Assembly (NCBI GenBank): GCA_964035575.1
Contig: OZ037842.1
Location: 1,364,001 to 1,428,000, forward strand
DNA length: 64,000 bases
From: Rhynchopus sp. YZ270_cl-10
Lineage: Eukaryota; Euglenozoa; Diplonemea; Diplonemida; Diplonemidae
Reading direction: 5' to 3'
Below, one piece after another: positions 1-9,616 of the stretch. Below the pieces are notes generated by a model. That model was not told the DNA's origin. It searched no databases and worked only from the letters and a program-made list of their open reading frames with translations. The stretch's first letter is position 1, and each line of letters begins with the position of its first letter. Position numbers and translations under genes: made by a program.

Positions 1-285
1 GTGTCCGTCAGCTCTGATAAAACTACTCGGGTCTGGTCGCTTCATACAGGTGAACAGCAGCACACCTTCAGCACAACGTTCATCCCAAGGGCGGTGTGTG
101 TTGGCGGCGGAAAAGCTGCGGTAATAAGCGGCGACAGCATCATTGTGTGGGACGTAGAGTCCGGGGAACGGCACGACACTGTGGTAGAAGGGGCTCGTGG
201 CCAATGTCTGCAGCTCTCAATATGCGGGAAGTGGACGTTCCGTGCGCGAGGGTTTGTCACTTTGGTTGCCCCTTTGCAACATTAG
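1..285 (+). CDS. C-terminal end of a WD40-repeat protein (partial)
   Basis: The window opens inside this gene. The 94 visible residues, ending in a TAG stop, contain two WD40-type blades: SSDKTTRVWSLHTGE near residues 4-18 and GDSIIVWDVESGE near residues 44-56. Both have the Asp and the Trp-Asp/Trp-Ser pair expected at blade ends. WD40 proteins are beta-propeller scaffolds for protein complexes, and which complex cannot be told from this fragment. The last 35 or so residues no longer match a blade. No intron is evident. The 5' part lies outside the window. Confidence 0.7.
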   Translation: MSVSSDKTTRVWSLHTGEQQHTFSTTFIPRAVCVGGGKAAVISGDSIIVWDVESGERHDTVVEGARGQCLQLSICGKWTFRARGFVTLVAPLQH

Positions 286-1128
286 CGCCAGTCATTGGTA
301 TTGTTGTACAGGTGAAACCACGCCCAACTTCCTGAATGTTGTAATAGAATTTGGTGGCGTTCGTGCAAGTCTTGTGGGATCACTGTGTAATGAAGCGATT
401 TGTTCGATAGAGGTGGTAATAATGTTTCAAAAAGTAAATAAGGTAGGGTCCAGAGCGTGCACGTTTCTGTGTTTGTCTGTATAATCCGGTGGTTTTTTGT
501 CAAAAAACAATACAAAAAGTGTGCCATATATTTCAGTTTTGGGGTGTTTCGGACATTCCCTTAGAGGGTGTTGTGTTTCCCTTTCCCTTTCCCTTTCCGT
601 TCAATTTTTGATTCAGGACAGCGTTTTCCTGATTGTTTCATTATAATTGTGTCTAGGGACAGATTCGTCAGATTCGTCGTTCCAATTTTCTGAATATTTT
701 GCTTTCGCCTTTCAAACATTTTTGTTTTCAAAGTCAAGTTCCCTCGACTTTTTTTCCCCTTTGATGTCTGCGTCCCAGAGTCGTTTGCATCAGCTTCACT
801 TAAGACAAAGGCTTAGCCACAGTAGACAAGGGTAAGCCTCTGCAAAAAGCACCACCCTTTTCAAGGTGATACAAAACACGAGGTTCTTACAAACTTTTCA
901 TTCACAACGCCTGCACCCCAGGGGCGTTTTGCACTTGGACAACCTCATTTTCGTTTCCCACAGCAGTGAGGGAAAATATAACTTCAAACACGACAACCCA
1001 TATACATGATTTATAATACCTTCTCCTTTCCATGCACCACGACCCTCCTCCACCTGCCTCTCTCTACACCCATATATGCATACATCTTCAGTGGCACCCC
1101 CACCCCCACCCAACACCCGCCCCCTTTA
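286..1128 (+). other. Gene-free spacer
   Basis: No coding signal was seen. It holds a short CCCTTT run at about 577-598 and a B-type repeat fragment at 774-813 (GCGTCCCAGAG then GTTTGCATCAGCTTCACTT). Just before the permease start there is a C-rich stretch with no obvious gene. Confidence 0.5.
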
Positions 1129-2598
1129 ATGGGTGCTCATCATGTATCTCTGTTGGACACAGATGCGAAGTCGGAGGTCGGAAGTAGTCTGTTTCTTCAC
1201 GACGGCTTGCATGACCGAAGTCGCATCCCCTCTGTGCGCAGTGTGAAGTCCTTGGGCGGGCTGTTGCTGGAGGACGAGGCGCCAGACCATGCAAGCCAAC
1301 GCCATGTGGGGGTCAGTCTGTTCACCACCATTGTGGGGACTGGTGTGTTGGGGATGCCGCGTGCCGTACAGGAGGCAGGGGTGGGGGGCTTTGCACTCGC
1401 AATGCTTGGGGTGTGTCTGTTCACGATGTTCGGGTCGTACCTGACGTACCGTGCTCTCGAGGTCCTGCGGCACCAGGACGTCGACGACGTGGCGGATGTA
1501 GGCCGCTCCACACTGGGCAGGGTGGGGTACTACATTGCGCTCTTTGTGTGCCTGTTCGATACCTGGGGTGCGACTATTGGGAATATCCGTGCTGTAGCCG
1601 ACGTGCTGCACGTAGTGTTTTTCCCGAACACAAGCTACCGCGTATTGGTGCCAGGTATCGTTGTCCTCGTCTTCCCGTTGACTCTGCGGGAAAAGTTTTC
1701 TGACTTCCGCATCGTCTCCATTGTTGCGATGTGCGCGATGCTCTGTTTTGTGCTCGTCGTAACCATCCAAGGACGTCCAGTTGTGCTGGCAGAGTCTCTC
1801 GCGCAAGGTCAGGGTGTCCTGCAACCCTGGCCAAATGTCATGTCCGCCACAGCCGTGCTCTTCTTCGCCTTCGACTTCCAGGTGAACCTCTTCCCCCTCT
1901 ACCGTGAGGTCAGCTGTGGTGAGCGGCGCTCCAAAGTGGCAACCCTCATGCCTCCCACAGCCTGGGCAATGTTTGCTGCCGTGGTGGTGTACGCGCTTGT
2001 GGGAGTGAGCGGGTACTCGACGTACGTGAGTACGACCTCGGGGAACATCATGGACAACATGGAGGGGCTGTACTGGCTGAAGGCGTCGTTTTCTGCCGCA
2101 ATATTCTTTGCAGTGCCGATCTTAGTGCATGAAGGGATCAACCTGGTGCTGCTGCACATCCTGCCGGAGGGGGCGCCGAAGGCAGTTCCGTCGCTGCTCA
2201 TGATTGGCAGTGCTGCGTATATGGCGGCAGAGATGCCTGTCTACTCCACGTTCAAGTATGTTGGCGGCACGGTGGGGATTGCGTTCTCATGCATCTTGCC
2301 GCCGTTGTTCTTTCTTGGGAGTGTGAGGAATAGGTTGCGGAAAGGGAGGTCGTTGGCGAGCATCACGCGTGCTGAGTCAGAACCACTTCTGCCGTCACCG
2401 ACACAGCCGCACGGTCAGCACAGCCCAGGCCAGACCGCGCCTGTATCACAGTACACGTGGGATCGCCCGCGAACACCGCTAGTGGAGCCACAGCAGTCAC
2501 ACAGCTTTTACTCTACGTGGGAGCTCTGGGCTGCAGGGGTCTTTCTCACGTTGGGTGTGTTGGCAGTGCCAGGGCTGCTGCTCTTCATGGATGGTTAG
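1129..2598 (+). CDS. AAAP-family amino acid permease, copy 1
   Basis: Predicted 489-residue multi-pass transporter of the amino acid/auxin permease family (Aa_trans), which moves amino acids with protons or sodium across the plasma or vacuolar membrane. After a hydrophilic N-tail of about 60 residues comes the typical first helix, GVSLFTTIVGTGVLGMPRA, then about ten more hydrophobic segments ending in a last helix at the C-terminus. Substrate is not predictable. I start at the ATG at 1129, which follows a pyrimidine-rich stretch. An upstream in-frame ATG at 1006 would add 41 proline/threonine-rich residues with no family match. No intron is needed. It is the first of a tandem pair with the gene at 3938, and parts of the two are almost identical while the intervening parts are not. 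Confidence 0.85.
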   Translation: MGAHHVSLLDTDAKSEVGSSLFLHDGLHDRSRIPSVRSVKSLGGLLLEDEAPDHASQRHVGVSLFTTIVGTGVLGMPRAVQEAGVGGFALAMLGVCLFTMFGSYLTYRALEVLRHQDVDDVADVGRSTLGRVGYYIALFVCLFDTWGATIGNIRAVADVLHVVFFPNTSYRVLVPGIVVLVFPLTLREKFSDFRIVSIVAMCAMLCFVLVVTIQGRPVVLAESLAQGQGVLQPWPNVMSATAVLFFAFDFQVNLFPLYREVSCGERRSKVATLMPPTAWAMFAAVVVYALVGVSGYSTYVSTTSGNIMDNMEGLYWLKASFSAAIFFAVPILVHEGINLVLLHILPEGAPKAVPSLLMIGSAAYMAAEMPVYSTFKYVGGTVGIAFSCILPPLFFLGSVRNRLRKGRSLASITRAESEPLLPSPTQPHGQHSPGQTAPVSQYTWDRPRTPLVEPQQSHSFYSTWELWAAGVFLTLGVLAVPGLLLFMDG

Positions 2599-2734
2599 GG
2601 TTGGGTCGCGTGTGCTTTGTCAAGATGCGGGTCATCCAAACACAGCGCAGCCTTACGTTCTTATTCTGTTTCAAAGCGAACCGTGTTTTCGCTTGTTGTA
2701 TGTTGCGGTATTCTTTTGCCGTTAAAAAAGGCTG

Positions 2735-2815
2735 GGGGTATAAAAGAGGTCGCGTGATTCGCCGAGCGGTTGTGAACCGCCTCCGTTCTCTTACGGTACG
2801 GACCACTCACGTCTC
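2735..2815 (+). repeat. Two-hairpin tRNA-like repeat, copy 1
   Basis: A TATAAAAG box at 2739 is followed by GCCGAGCGGTTGTGAACCGCC and then CCGTTCTCTTACGG, giving two potential hairpins. The first part resembles a tRNA A-box. A second copy with the same order and strand lies at 29383-29452. It may be a SINE or a small RNA. Confidence 0.4.
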
Positions 2816-2959
2816 ACCTTTTGCATGAGCTGGACTGAGATGCGTTTTAGCATATTTCAACTATTCTTTTTGCAAAGTGTTGAGCATAGAACCTCTCTTG
2901 CAGGCGAACGAATCTGGAAAAATCAAGAGAAACGAGTGGGGAAACGAAAAAGTACCATG

Positions 2960-3050
2960 TACCGTTACCGTAAAATATTTGGACCGTAAAAATGTTCCAG
3001 TTTTCCAAAAAAAACCCCAAAAGTTCCAGAATTTTTACGGTCAACATTTT

Positions 3051-3093
<43 letters not shown>

Positions 3094-3382
3094 TCAGCAG
3101 TTTTTTGCCACGCTGCGTGATGTATGCAGAAAATGGGATGGAGTGCGGTTATGTGGATCTCTGCTGCTCCTGGATTTACAGCATGAGACTATCAATCATC
3201 TCGGCCATCACCTCGAAGTCATCAGGGTTGCTCGGGCTGGCAGGTCCACCAGTTCCTCCTCACCTCTGGTGCTGGGAGCGAGGACCACTTCAGCCACAAA
3301 GGTTGTCATGCGCTGCTCTGGTGAACGGAAAAATCGAACAAGTTCCAGAATTTTTACGGTCCATGTATTTTACGGTTCTGGT
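2960..3382. repeat. Terminal-inverted-repeat element containing CCGTAAAA
   Basis: A left arm near 2963-3000 (ACCGTAAAATATTTGGACC then GTAAAAATGTTCCAG) is the near reverse complement of a right arm near 3341-3380. An internal partial copy lies at about 3022-3050. The unit looks like a small non-autonomous foldback element. Target duplications were not resolved. Confidence 0.5.
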
Positions 3383-3796
3383 ATATATTTTTGAATCACA
3401 TTGTTTTTATTTCGCTGTTCCATTCTATTAAGGTTCTGGGGTTAGCGGAGTGGCTGCCATTTTTTTTTTTTTTTTTTTTCCAAAGCCACTTTTTTTTAGT
3501 ACGAAATAGAACCTGTTGTGTTTATTGCGTGTACGTGCCCATAGACAAGGTGTATGTACGGTCATCAAAAGTTCATTTGTGTTTTCAGTTTTCAGTTTGC
3601 TGTTGCTTATTATACCCTGCCTCTTTGCTGACTTTGTTTGGGTTCTAGAGTGCAGAACCTGTCGACGAACTGACTGGCAACACCCACCAGCTTTCTCTAA
3701 CCAGATGCTCTCCCTCCCTCCCTCCCTCACTCACTCCCTCACCCTTTTTTTATCCTTCCTCCTCAAAGCGACGACCCGCATCTCTCAAAATACGAG

Positions 3797-3849
3797 CCTT
3801 TTTGGTCCGCAGAGGCATTGTGCATTTTTCAACTTCACTTTTCACAGTA
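3797..3849 (+). repeat. B-type repeat unit directly before a gene
   Basis: Contains GGTCCGCAGAGGCATTGTGC then TTTTCAACTTCACTTTTCACAG. It ends in a pyrimidine tract plus CAG, about 90 bases before the permease start at 3938, so it could supply the leader splice acceptor. Confidence 0.45.
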
Positions 3850-3937
3850 CACAAAAGCGGCAAAGCCATAAAGGCAAAATTCTTGCAAAAATTGTGTACA
3901 GTATTGCAGCCCCGTGGAGGTGGATCTGCCAGGTGTG

Positions 3938-5206
3938 ATGCCAGAGGCAAATGGGTGGCAGCAGAGCTCGCCCTCTGTGCTGCGTGTGGGTAGGGGTGTG
4001 TCGTCTAGCATTGTTCCGCCGCTTGTTGAGGATGAGGATGTGCCCAAAGGTCGCACCACGTCTGTCGGTGTTGCGGTCAGCCTCTTTGCCACCATTGTCG
4101 GCACTGCCACCCTCTCCACCCCGTACACAGTGAAGCAGGCGGGTGTCCCTGCCTTCCTCGCGACGCTGGTTGCGGTGTGTCTGTTCACGATGTTCGGGTC
4201 GTACCTGACGTACCGTGCTCTCGAGGTCTTGCGGCACCAGAACGTCGACGACGTGGCGGATGTAGGCCGCTCCACACTGGGCAGGGTGGGGTACTACATT
4301 GCGCTCTTTGTGAGCATTTTTGATACCTGGGGTGCGTTGGTAGCGTATATGAGGGTGATAGCGGATATTGTGGTGGTGCTGCACCCGATGTCGCATAGGA
4401 CAGCCATCGCAGCCACGTCTGTGCTGGTGTTTCCGTTGACGATGAGGGAAAAGTTTTCGGACTTCCGTCATGTGACGTTGTTTGCGATGGTGGCGATGTT
4501 GTGCTTCGTCAGTGTCGTCGCGCTGCAGGGCAAGCACCGTGCGCTCGTGCGTCGTATGGCAGAAGGAGACGCCGTCACACCCTCCTCCTCAGGCATCATG
4601 TCCGCCACAGCCGTGCTCTTCTTCGCCTTCGACTTCCAGGTGAACCTCTTCCCCCTCTACCGTGAGGTCAGCTGTGGTGAGCGGCGCTCCAAAGTGGCAA
4701 CCCTCATGCCTCCCACAGCCTGGGCAATGTTTGCTGCCGTGGTGGTGTACGCGCTTGTGGGTGTGAGCGGGTACTCGACGTACGTGAGTACGACCTCGGG
4801 GAACATCATGGACAACATGGAGGGGCTGTACTGGCTGAAGGCGTCGTTTTCTGCCGCAATATTCTTTGCAGTGCCGATCTTGGTGCATGAAGGGATCAAC
4901 CTGGTGCTGCTGCACATCCTGCCGGAGGGGGCGCCGAAGGCAGTTCCGTCGCTGCTCATGATTGGCAGTGCTGCGTATATGGCGGCAGAGATGCCTGTCT
5001 ACTCCACGTTCAAGTATGTTGGTGGCACGGTGGGGATTGCGTTCTCGTGCATCTTGCCGCCGTTGTTCTTTCTTGGGAGTGTGAGGAAACGGGCGAACGA
5101 GGCCCCCTACGACACTGTATACTCGCAATGGGAACTTCACTCGGCACGAGCATTTCTTGTACTGGGGGTGCTGGCGGTGCCTGGCATTCTGCTCCACATG
5201 GACTGA
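3938..5206 (+). CDS. AAAP-family amino acid permease, copy 2
   Basis: Predicted 422-residue paralogue of the preceding permease, with the same family features (VSLFATIVGTATLSTPYTV first helix, about eleven membrane segments). The first ATG is at 3938, about 29 bases after a TTGCAG that could be a splice acceptor. A GTG 24 bases upstream is in frame, but a GTG start is unlikely in a eukaryote. The C-terminal tail is shorter than in copy 1. The stretch from SATAVLFFAF to the ILPPLFFLGSVR helix, and the shorter block around MFGSYLTYRALEVLRHQ, are nearly identical to copy 1 even at the DNA level. The N-terminus and the segment between those blocks are clearly diverged. Only 108 bases separate its stop from the next start. 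Confidence 0.85.
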   Translation: MPEANGWQQSSPSVLRVGRGVSSSIVPPLVEDEDVPKGRTTSVGVAVSLFATIVGTATLSTPYTVKQAGVPAFLATLVAVCLFTMFGSYLTYRALEVLRHQNVDDVADVGRSTLGRVGYYIALFVSIFDTWGALVAYMRVIADIVVVLHPMSHRTAIAATSVLVFPLTMREKFSDFRHVTLFAMVAMLCFVSVVALQGKHRALVRRMAEGDAVTPSSSGIMSATAVLFFAFDFQVNLFPLYREVSCGERRSKVATLMPPTAWAMFAAVVVYALVGVSGYSTYVSTTSGNIMDNMEGLYWLKASFSAAIFFAVPILVHEGINLVLLHILPEGAPKAVPSLLMIGSAAYMAAEMPVYSTFKYVGGTVGIAFSCILPPLFFLGSVRKRANEAPYDTVYSQWELHSARAFLVLGVLAVPGILLHMD

Positions 5207-5314
5207 ACAACGACCCCCACCCGCTCCCCTTACTCCTCCTCCTCTCCCCTCCCTTTTGCAACCTACACCACAGGACACCAGACACCAATGGTGTAGTCTG
5301 CACACAGCCATATT

Positions 5315-6943
5315 ATGTGTGACTTATACCTCTACGAGATGGAGACTGCGAATGAGAACATGAAGCGGTTCTTTGCGCATGAGCTGCCCACGGTGCTTCC
5401 GGTGATGGGCCCGCTGCTGTTACGGGGGTTGGGACAGTACTCTCTGAACCTTGTGTCAATGCATTTCGTGAACGTGCATGCACCCGCACATTTGGCAGGA
5501 GTGTCTTTGGGGATGTCGTTGACGACGATGCTTGGGTGGGCTGCGATCACAGGGCAGTCAACAGCACTCGTGACGCTCACGTCGCAGCTGCACGGATCCT
5601 CCTCTGCAGATGGCTCCCCACAGAAGACTGAGGCCTACATAAGCGTTGCCACGTTCATCCACATCATGTGGACCATCGTCCCCATCCTCTGTCTCCCCAT
5701 CATCTACCGCTTTCTCCTAAGCCTCGGGCAAGACGTCTCTGTGGTCAACGACGCAGCATGGTACCTCGGCCTCTCTATCCTCACGCTACCCCCGTATGCG
5801 GTGTTTGTAACGTACAGAAGATACCTCGACGCACTGTTGCGGCCATGGCCAGGCGCGCTCCTCTGTGGAAGTGGTGTCGTGCTGTTGAGTCTGTTTCTGC
5901 CGATGATGAACTCCATTGGTGTTCCCGCGCAGCACACCCCACCAGTGTCGTTGTTTGTATTGTTTCTTGTGTTTGCGTTGATTCTTGTAGGGCATGTTGG
6001 GCCGGTGCATGCGTGTGGGACGATCCCTTCAAAGAGAAAGCTGAAGCGGTACTCTTACATAGCGTTCCCTGCGATGTTGTCGATGATGTCTGAGTGGTGG
6101 TCCACCGAGGTGCTTGTGGTGCTTGCAGCGCAGTTGGGGACAGCGAGTTTGACGGCAAACGCTGTGTGCAACACTTTGCTGACGTTTTTGTATCAAATCT
6201 CGTATGCGGTGAGCTCATCGTGCTCTGTGCGGGTGGGGTATTGGCTGGGGGCAGGGCACCCACAACGGGCAAAACGTTCTATCATCATGCACGTTCTTGT
6301 CTCCGTGGTGCTAGCTGCGATGGTAGCAACGCCCCTGGTTGCATTCCGTGAGGACGTTGCGCGCTGTCTGGTGGGGCGGCTGGATGTGGCGACCTTCGAC
6401 TTCACGGTGCAGCTCATTCCCTTTATCTGCACATTCTTCATGTTGGGTGCGGTGCAAAGCTGCCTCTACGGAGGAATGTGCGGGGCAGGCATGCAGCACA
6501 TCAGTCTATGCTGCAGCATCGTCGCGTACTGGCCGATTGGTGTTCCGGTTGCACTGTACTGCGGATTTACCTTGGGGATGGGTGTCGTTGGTTTCTGGTA
6601 CGGACTCACGGTATGCCATAAAGTACAAGAAGTTGTCTTGATTGTTTCCCACACTAAGGGAAGAAATGTGTATACCAGCCCTCTTGGGTGGCATTTGGCG
6701 TTGGTGATTGTCGTTGCAAAGGCAAAAAATAAATGAAAATAAAAACACACCACATTATCACAGATGGGTCTAGCAATCGCAATGACACTGACGGCATCGT
6801 ATCTCGTGTTTGTAATTGACTGGGAGAACGTTGTCAACCGTGAAGAGCTTCTGCGTGACGCAGAATTGACCCCTGTGATGAAGGGGCGCCCGACAGTTTC
6901 CTTTTATGGTGGAAGAAGCCCAACATTGGAGCCAGAGATGTGA
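5315..6943 (+). CDS. MATE-family multidrug/toxin exporter, copy 1
   Basis: Two exons, 5315-6610 and 6764-6943, give 491 residues. MATE proteins are 12-helix antiporters that expel organic cations or metabolites using proton or sodium gradients. Both MatE halves are visible: the first with TALVTLTSQLHG (compare plant DTX ALDTLCSQAYG), the second with SEWWSTEVLVVLA and RVGYWLGAGHP. The 153-base intron (GTATGC...CACAG) precedes the last helix and tail. Its position matches the intron of copy 2, where exon 2 encodes the same FVIDW motif followed by LTPV. The start at 5315 follows a CACACAG acceptor. A second Met lies at 5339. The gene is 108 bases behind the permease. Reading through the intron would replace the last helix with junk ending at 6736. 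Confidence 0.88.
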
Positions 6944-7537
6944 GCACCAACGAAAATATGAGGGAAGTGCATAGTAACGTTCTCCTGAGCGAGGAGAGGC
7001 GGTGCTGACAGCCTTGTAAAATTTTGTGTGTGTTTTATGGGCATGTTCTGTGTATTCTCCCCCCCTCTTCCCCGCCCCAACTTCGCATCTGGGGCACTGT
7101 GTACGCGATCCTTTCTATCTTTTATTGAACCATAAAGAATAGCTAGTTCTTCGGGCGGGGGGGTTTTTTTTTTGTTTTTTTTTTTTTTTTTTTTTTGCAG
7201 GGTTTCTTCTGGTGTCCAAGCTTCTATTTGCTCTCTTTGAAGGGATCATGTGAAGAAAAATCGTGACTGCTCTGTGATAGTAGTCTATAATCAAAATTTT
7301 TGGTGACCAAGCACTCACAGCTTAGGGTTTTCTTACCAAAAAAAATAAATTTATTCTTCTTACGGTGCTGTCAGGTTGTCGCGCCTGTTAGCTTTTCCAA
7401 CGATAGTTTGGCAGAGAACACAGTGTATGTCCCTCATCCCCACACCAAAAAACAGCGGGTCTCCACGCACACAAGAAAGTCAGTAATTATTATGCACTTT
7501 CTGATTTGGTTGTAACCTTCCCCTTATGTCCTCTTTT

Positions 7538-7650
7538 GGTGTCTGTGCGAGGCGAGGCGCGTACATTCATCTTTCAGCCCTTTAGCTTTTAACCGTATTT
7601 TTTCAAGGTGACTAAGCACGAGAGGCTTAGGGTCATCTTATAAGCCTTTC
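7538..7650 (+). repeat. Hairpin repeats A-prime and A in tandem
   Basis: At 7540-7585 there is GTGCGAGGCGAGGCGCGTAC followed by ATTCATCTTTCA. At 7606-7650 there is a canonical A unit, GGTGA then CTAAGC-ACGAGAG-GCTTAG (7612-7630), then GGTCATCTTATAAGCC. Confidence 0.55.
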
Positions 7651-7823
7651 TATTTCTTGCTACATTCACGAAGTAGTTCATTCTTTGTCAATTTCAAGCT
7701 TTTTTATCATAGAATCAGAGAGTTTTTTTGAGGATTTTTCAAACAATAACCGCAACCTTGTGTGGTACGTGAATCTCCTAAAGGGGGTTCTGTCCATTTA
7801 CAAAAAAAAAAGCGAAATAAAGA

Positions 7824-7955
7824 GTGTCGGACCAGAGTTTTTCTTCTTCTTTTCTCATCTCTGCCACACCCTTAGGACGAGGTGTGCCGTCCGTTAGTAT
7901 CCTAACCCTTTTTGGGTAATATTTGAGTACAGAACTCACCTCTCTTGGAGGTGAT
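7824..7955 (+). repeat. C-type repeat, copy 1
   Basis: Contains GTCGGACCAGAGTTTTTC, TCTCATCTCTGCCACAC, TTAGGACGAGGTGTGCCGTC, TATCCTAACCCTTTTTGGGT and TTTGAGTACAGAACTCACC in order. CCACAC and GTGTG can pair. Two more copies, on the same strand, lie at 9084 and 18480. Confidence 0.6.
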
Positions 7956-8425
7956 GCATTCAAAACACATTTTTTTGTTTTTTTCTATTGACAATTCCGT
8001 GCGACCGAAGACGCTGCTGCTAAAAGGTTCGGCACATGATGTCACCTGAATTGGATTAATAAGTTGATCCAGCAAAACAAAACCAAAACTCAGTAAACCC
8101 GACGAATAAAACTAAATACATTCGCCCTGAGTGGTAGTCGGTGAATGAGAGATGAGAGAGGGGAGAAAAAAAAATAATCTCGCAATGAGTAAGCTCACCT
8201 CTCGATTGTCGATACAGCAACACCAAAAAAAGTACAATTTTGCTTTGGCCACCATTGCGTACAGACCCTAACGGGACCACCAACCTAGGGTACTTTGGTG
8301 GATTGTCCGACTTTTTGTCGACAACAATTAAACGACTTTTTCTCTGCCACAATACGTGAAGATTCCGTGTGCTCCCCTAAGTTGTTAAAGTGAACCTGCG
8401 CTGAAAAAGTGGGCTTTTTTTTTCT

Positions 8426-8462
8426 TAGGTGACAAAGAGACTTAGGTTCATCCCTTAACTTT
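8426..8462 (+). repeat. A-type repeat, degenerate
   Basis: AGGTGACAAAGAGACTTAGG then TTCATCCCTTAACTTTTC. The stem is decayed but the flanks match the A family. Confidence 0.4.
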
Positions 8463-8821
8463 TCGTTTCTTTCTTATTTTGATGAATAGGGTCTATAAGG
8501 ACCTGAGGGATAGAGCCTTCAGCCAAGTTTTTCAACACTGGGGTACGAGACCAGGAGGATTCCTCACGTATCATACGCCCGCTACAACTCTTTCGATAAT
8601 ACTTTTGTGTCTACCGTTCTGCAAAAACTACTTCAACAGGTAGTACGTTTTTTAAACTTGAAGAAAATACCCTTCTTTTCAAGTTTTATTTGCAGACTAA
8701 TCACAGCGATCTGAGTGTTGTATTACGAACTTTCCTTTTTTTTTTGAAGGGTGACCCAAGCAATGACGAAGGCTTACGCTCACCATAAAAGCAATTTTTT
8801 TTTACGTCTTTTCAATCATCA

Positions 8822-9070
8822 CACCATGGACTCGTAATGACATTACGTGACGAGCGATGAGGGAAAATACGTGGAAAATTACGCGCGCAATGACGTCGTC
8901 ACGACGCGGGCACCCCCTCGTAATGACGACGTCACGGCGTGGGGTTTTCCTCTTCACGACGACGGCATTACGACGTCATGACGTGGGCACCCCCTCGTAA
9001 TTACGAGGGTGCCCACGTCAAGGCCCTCGTAATTACTTCACGCGCGTAATGTCATTACGAGTCCATGGTG
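8822..9070. mobile_element. Foldback MITE-like element, 249 bp
   Basis: It begins CACCATGGACTCGTAATGAC and ends with its reverse complement, GTCATTACGAGTCCATGGTG. The interior is built from shuffled GACGTCA, TTACGAGG and ATTACGCGCG palindromes. It is non-coding. A fragment sharing GGAAATTACGCGCGCAATGA and GACGTCACGGCGTGGGG lies at about 13298-13370. Confidence 0.65.
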
Positions 9071-9083
9071 CAACATAAATATC

Positions 9084-9206
9084 TGTCAGACCAGAGTTTC
9101 TTTTTTCTCATCTCTGCCACACTCTTAGGGTTGAGGTGTGCCGTCTGTAATTATCCCCAGCCCTTTTCTTTTTGGGTGACATTTTGACAGTTTTTGAGTA
9201 CAGAAC
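9084..9206 (+). repeat. C-type repeat, copy 2
   Basis: Same order as copy 1 (TGTCAGACCAGAGTTTC, CTCTGCCACACTCTTAGGG, GAGGTGTGCCGTCTG, TTTGAGTACAGAAC). It starts 13 bases after the foldback element and carries a small internal insertion before TTTTTGAGTACAG. Confidence 0.6.
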
Positions 9207-9616
9207 AGAAACAACGCGTTGTTGTGGATGATTGCGACACAACGATAAACAAAAAAAAACGAACTCTCAGTAGACCCATCTCGGGTGCTATGTTAAGATA
9301 CCAAGTTTTCGGGGTACGGGGGGGGGAGGGAGGGAACATGCTGAAAAAAACCGGCAGCAAACGCATTGTATCACAGTCGTTGGTGCAGACGATGTCTGCA
9401 CAAAAAGCGTTCATAATAAAAAAGGGGATATTTTCTGGATAGTGAAGCCTCCTTTTAGCCTTGGCTATCAGATTATCCAAAAAAAATAATTTTTTTTTCT
9501 ATACGCACGACGTCTGTTACCGAAACGAAAACCCCCCGCCTGATCTTTTCCCCCGCACACATAACGAAATACTCCTTGCTTTTCAAACATCCCCTCTACA
9601 GTTATCATATCAAAAG

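Larger units (their letters stand above)
2599..3937 (+). other. Gene-free spacer with repeats
   Basis: Between the two permeases. It contains the repeats listed separately, a long T-run (about 3060-3092), a second T-run (about 3460-3479), a TCCC/CTCC-rich stretch (about 3711-3745) and a short motif GAGTGCAGAACCTGTCGAC (about 3648-3666) that recurs in altered form near 19473. Confidence 0.5.
6944..9616 (+). other. Gene-free spacer rich in repeats
   Basis: It separates the two MATE genes. It contains A, A-prime and C repeats, a foldback element, T-runs near 7157-7196, and an A-like unit at about 8745-8790. A partial C-rich/G-rich run lies near 9325-9339. No coding signal. Confidence 0.5.

Noticed and set aside
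577-598. Telomere-like CCCTTT repeats
   Set aside because: Only about four imperfect units, internal to the window, and not the TTAGGG/CCCTAA sequence.
1126-1824. Long minus-strand frame (232 residues) across the first permease
   Set aside because: It is antisense to a clear transporter, has no recognisable domain, and similar shadows occur over the paralogue. Codon constraint of the + strand explains it.
2739-2746. TATAAAAG as a Pol II promoter for the next permease
   Set aside because: It lies 1.2 kb upstream of the next start and belongs to a dispersed motif. No other gene here has a TATA box at a sensible distance.
9461-9616. N-terminal extension of the second MATE gene by in-frame upstream sequence
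   Set aside because: It begins at TTG, lies before the CTCTACAG acceptor and has no match in the paralogue.
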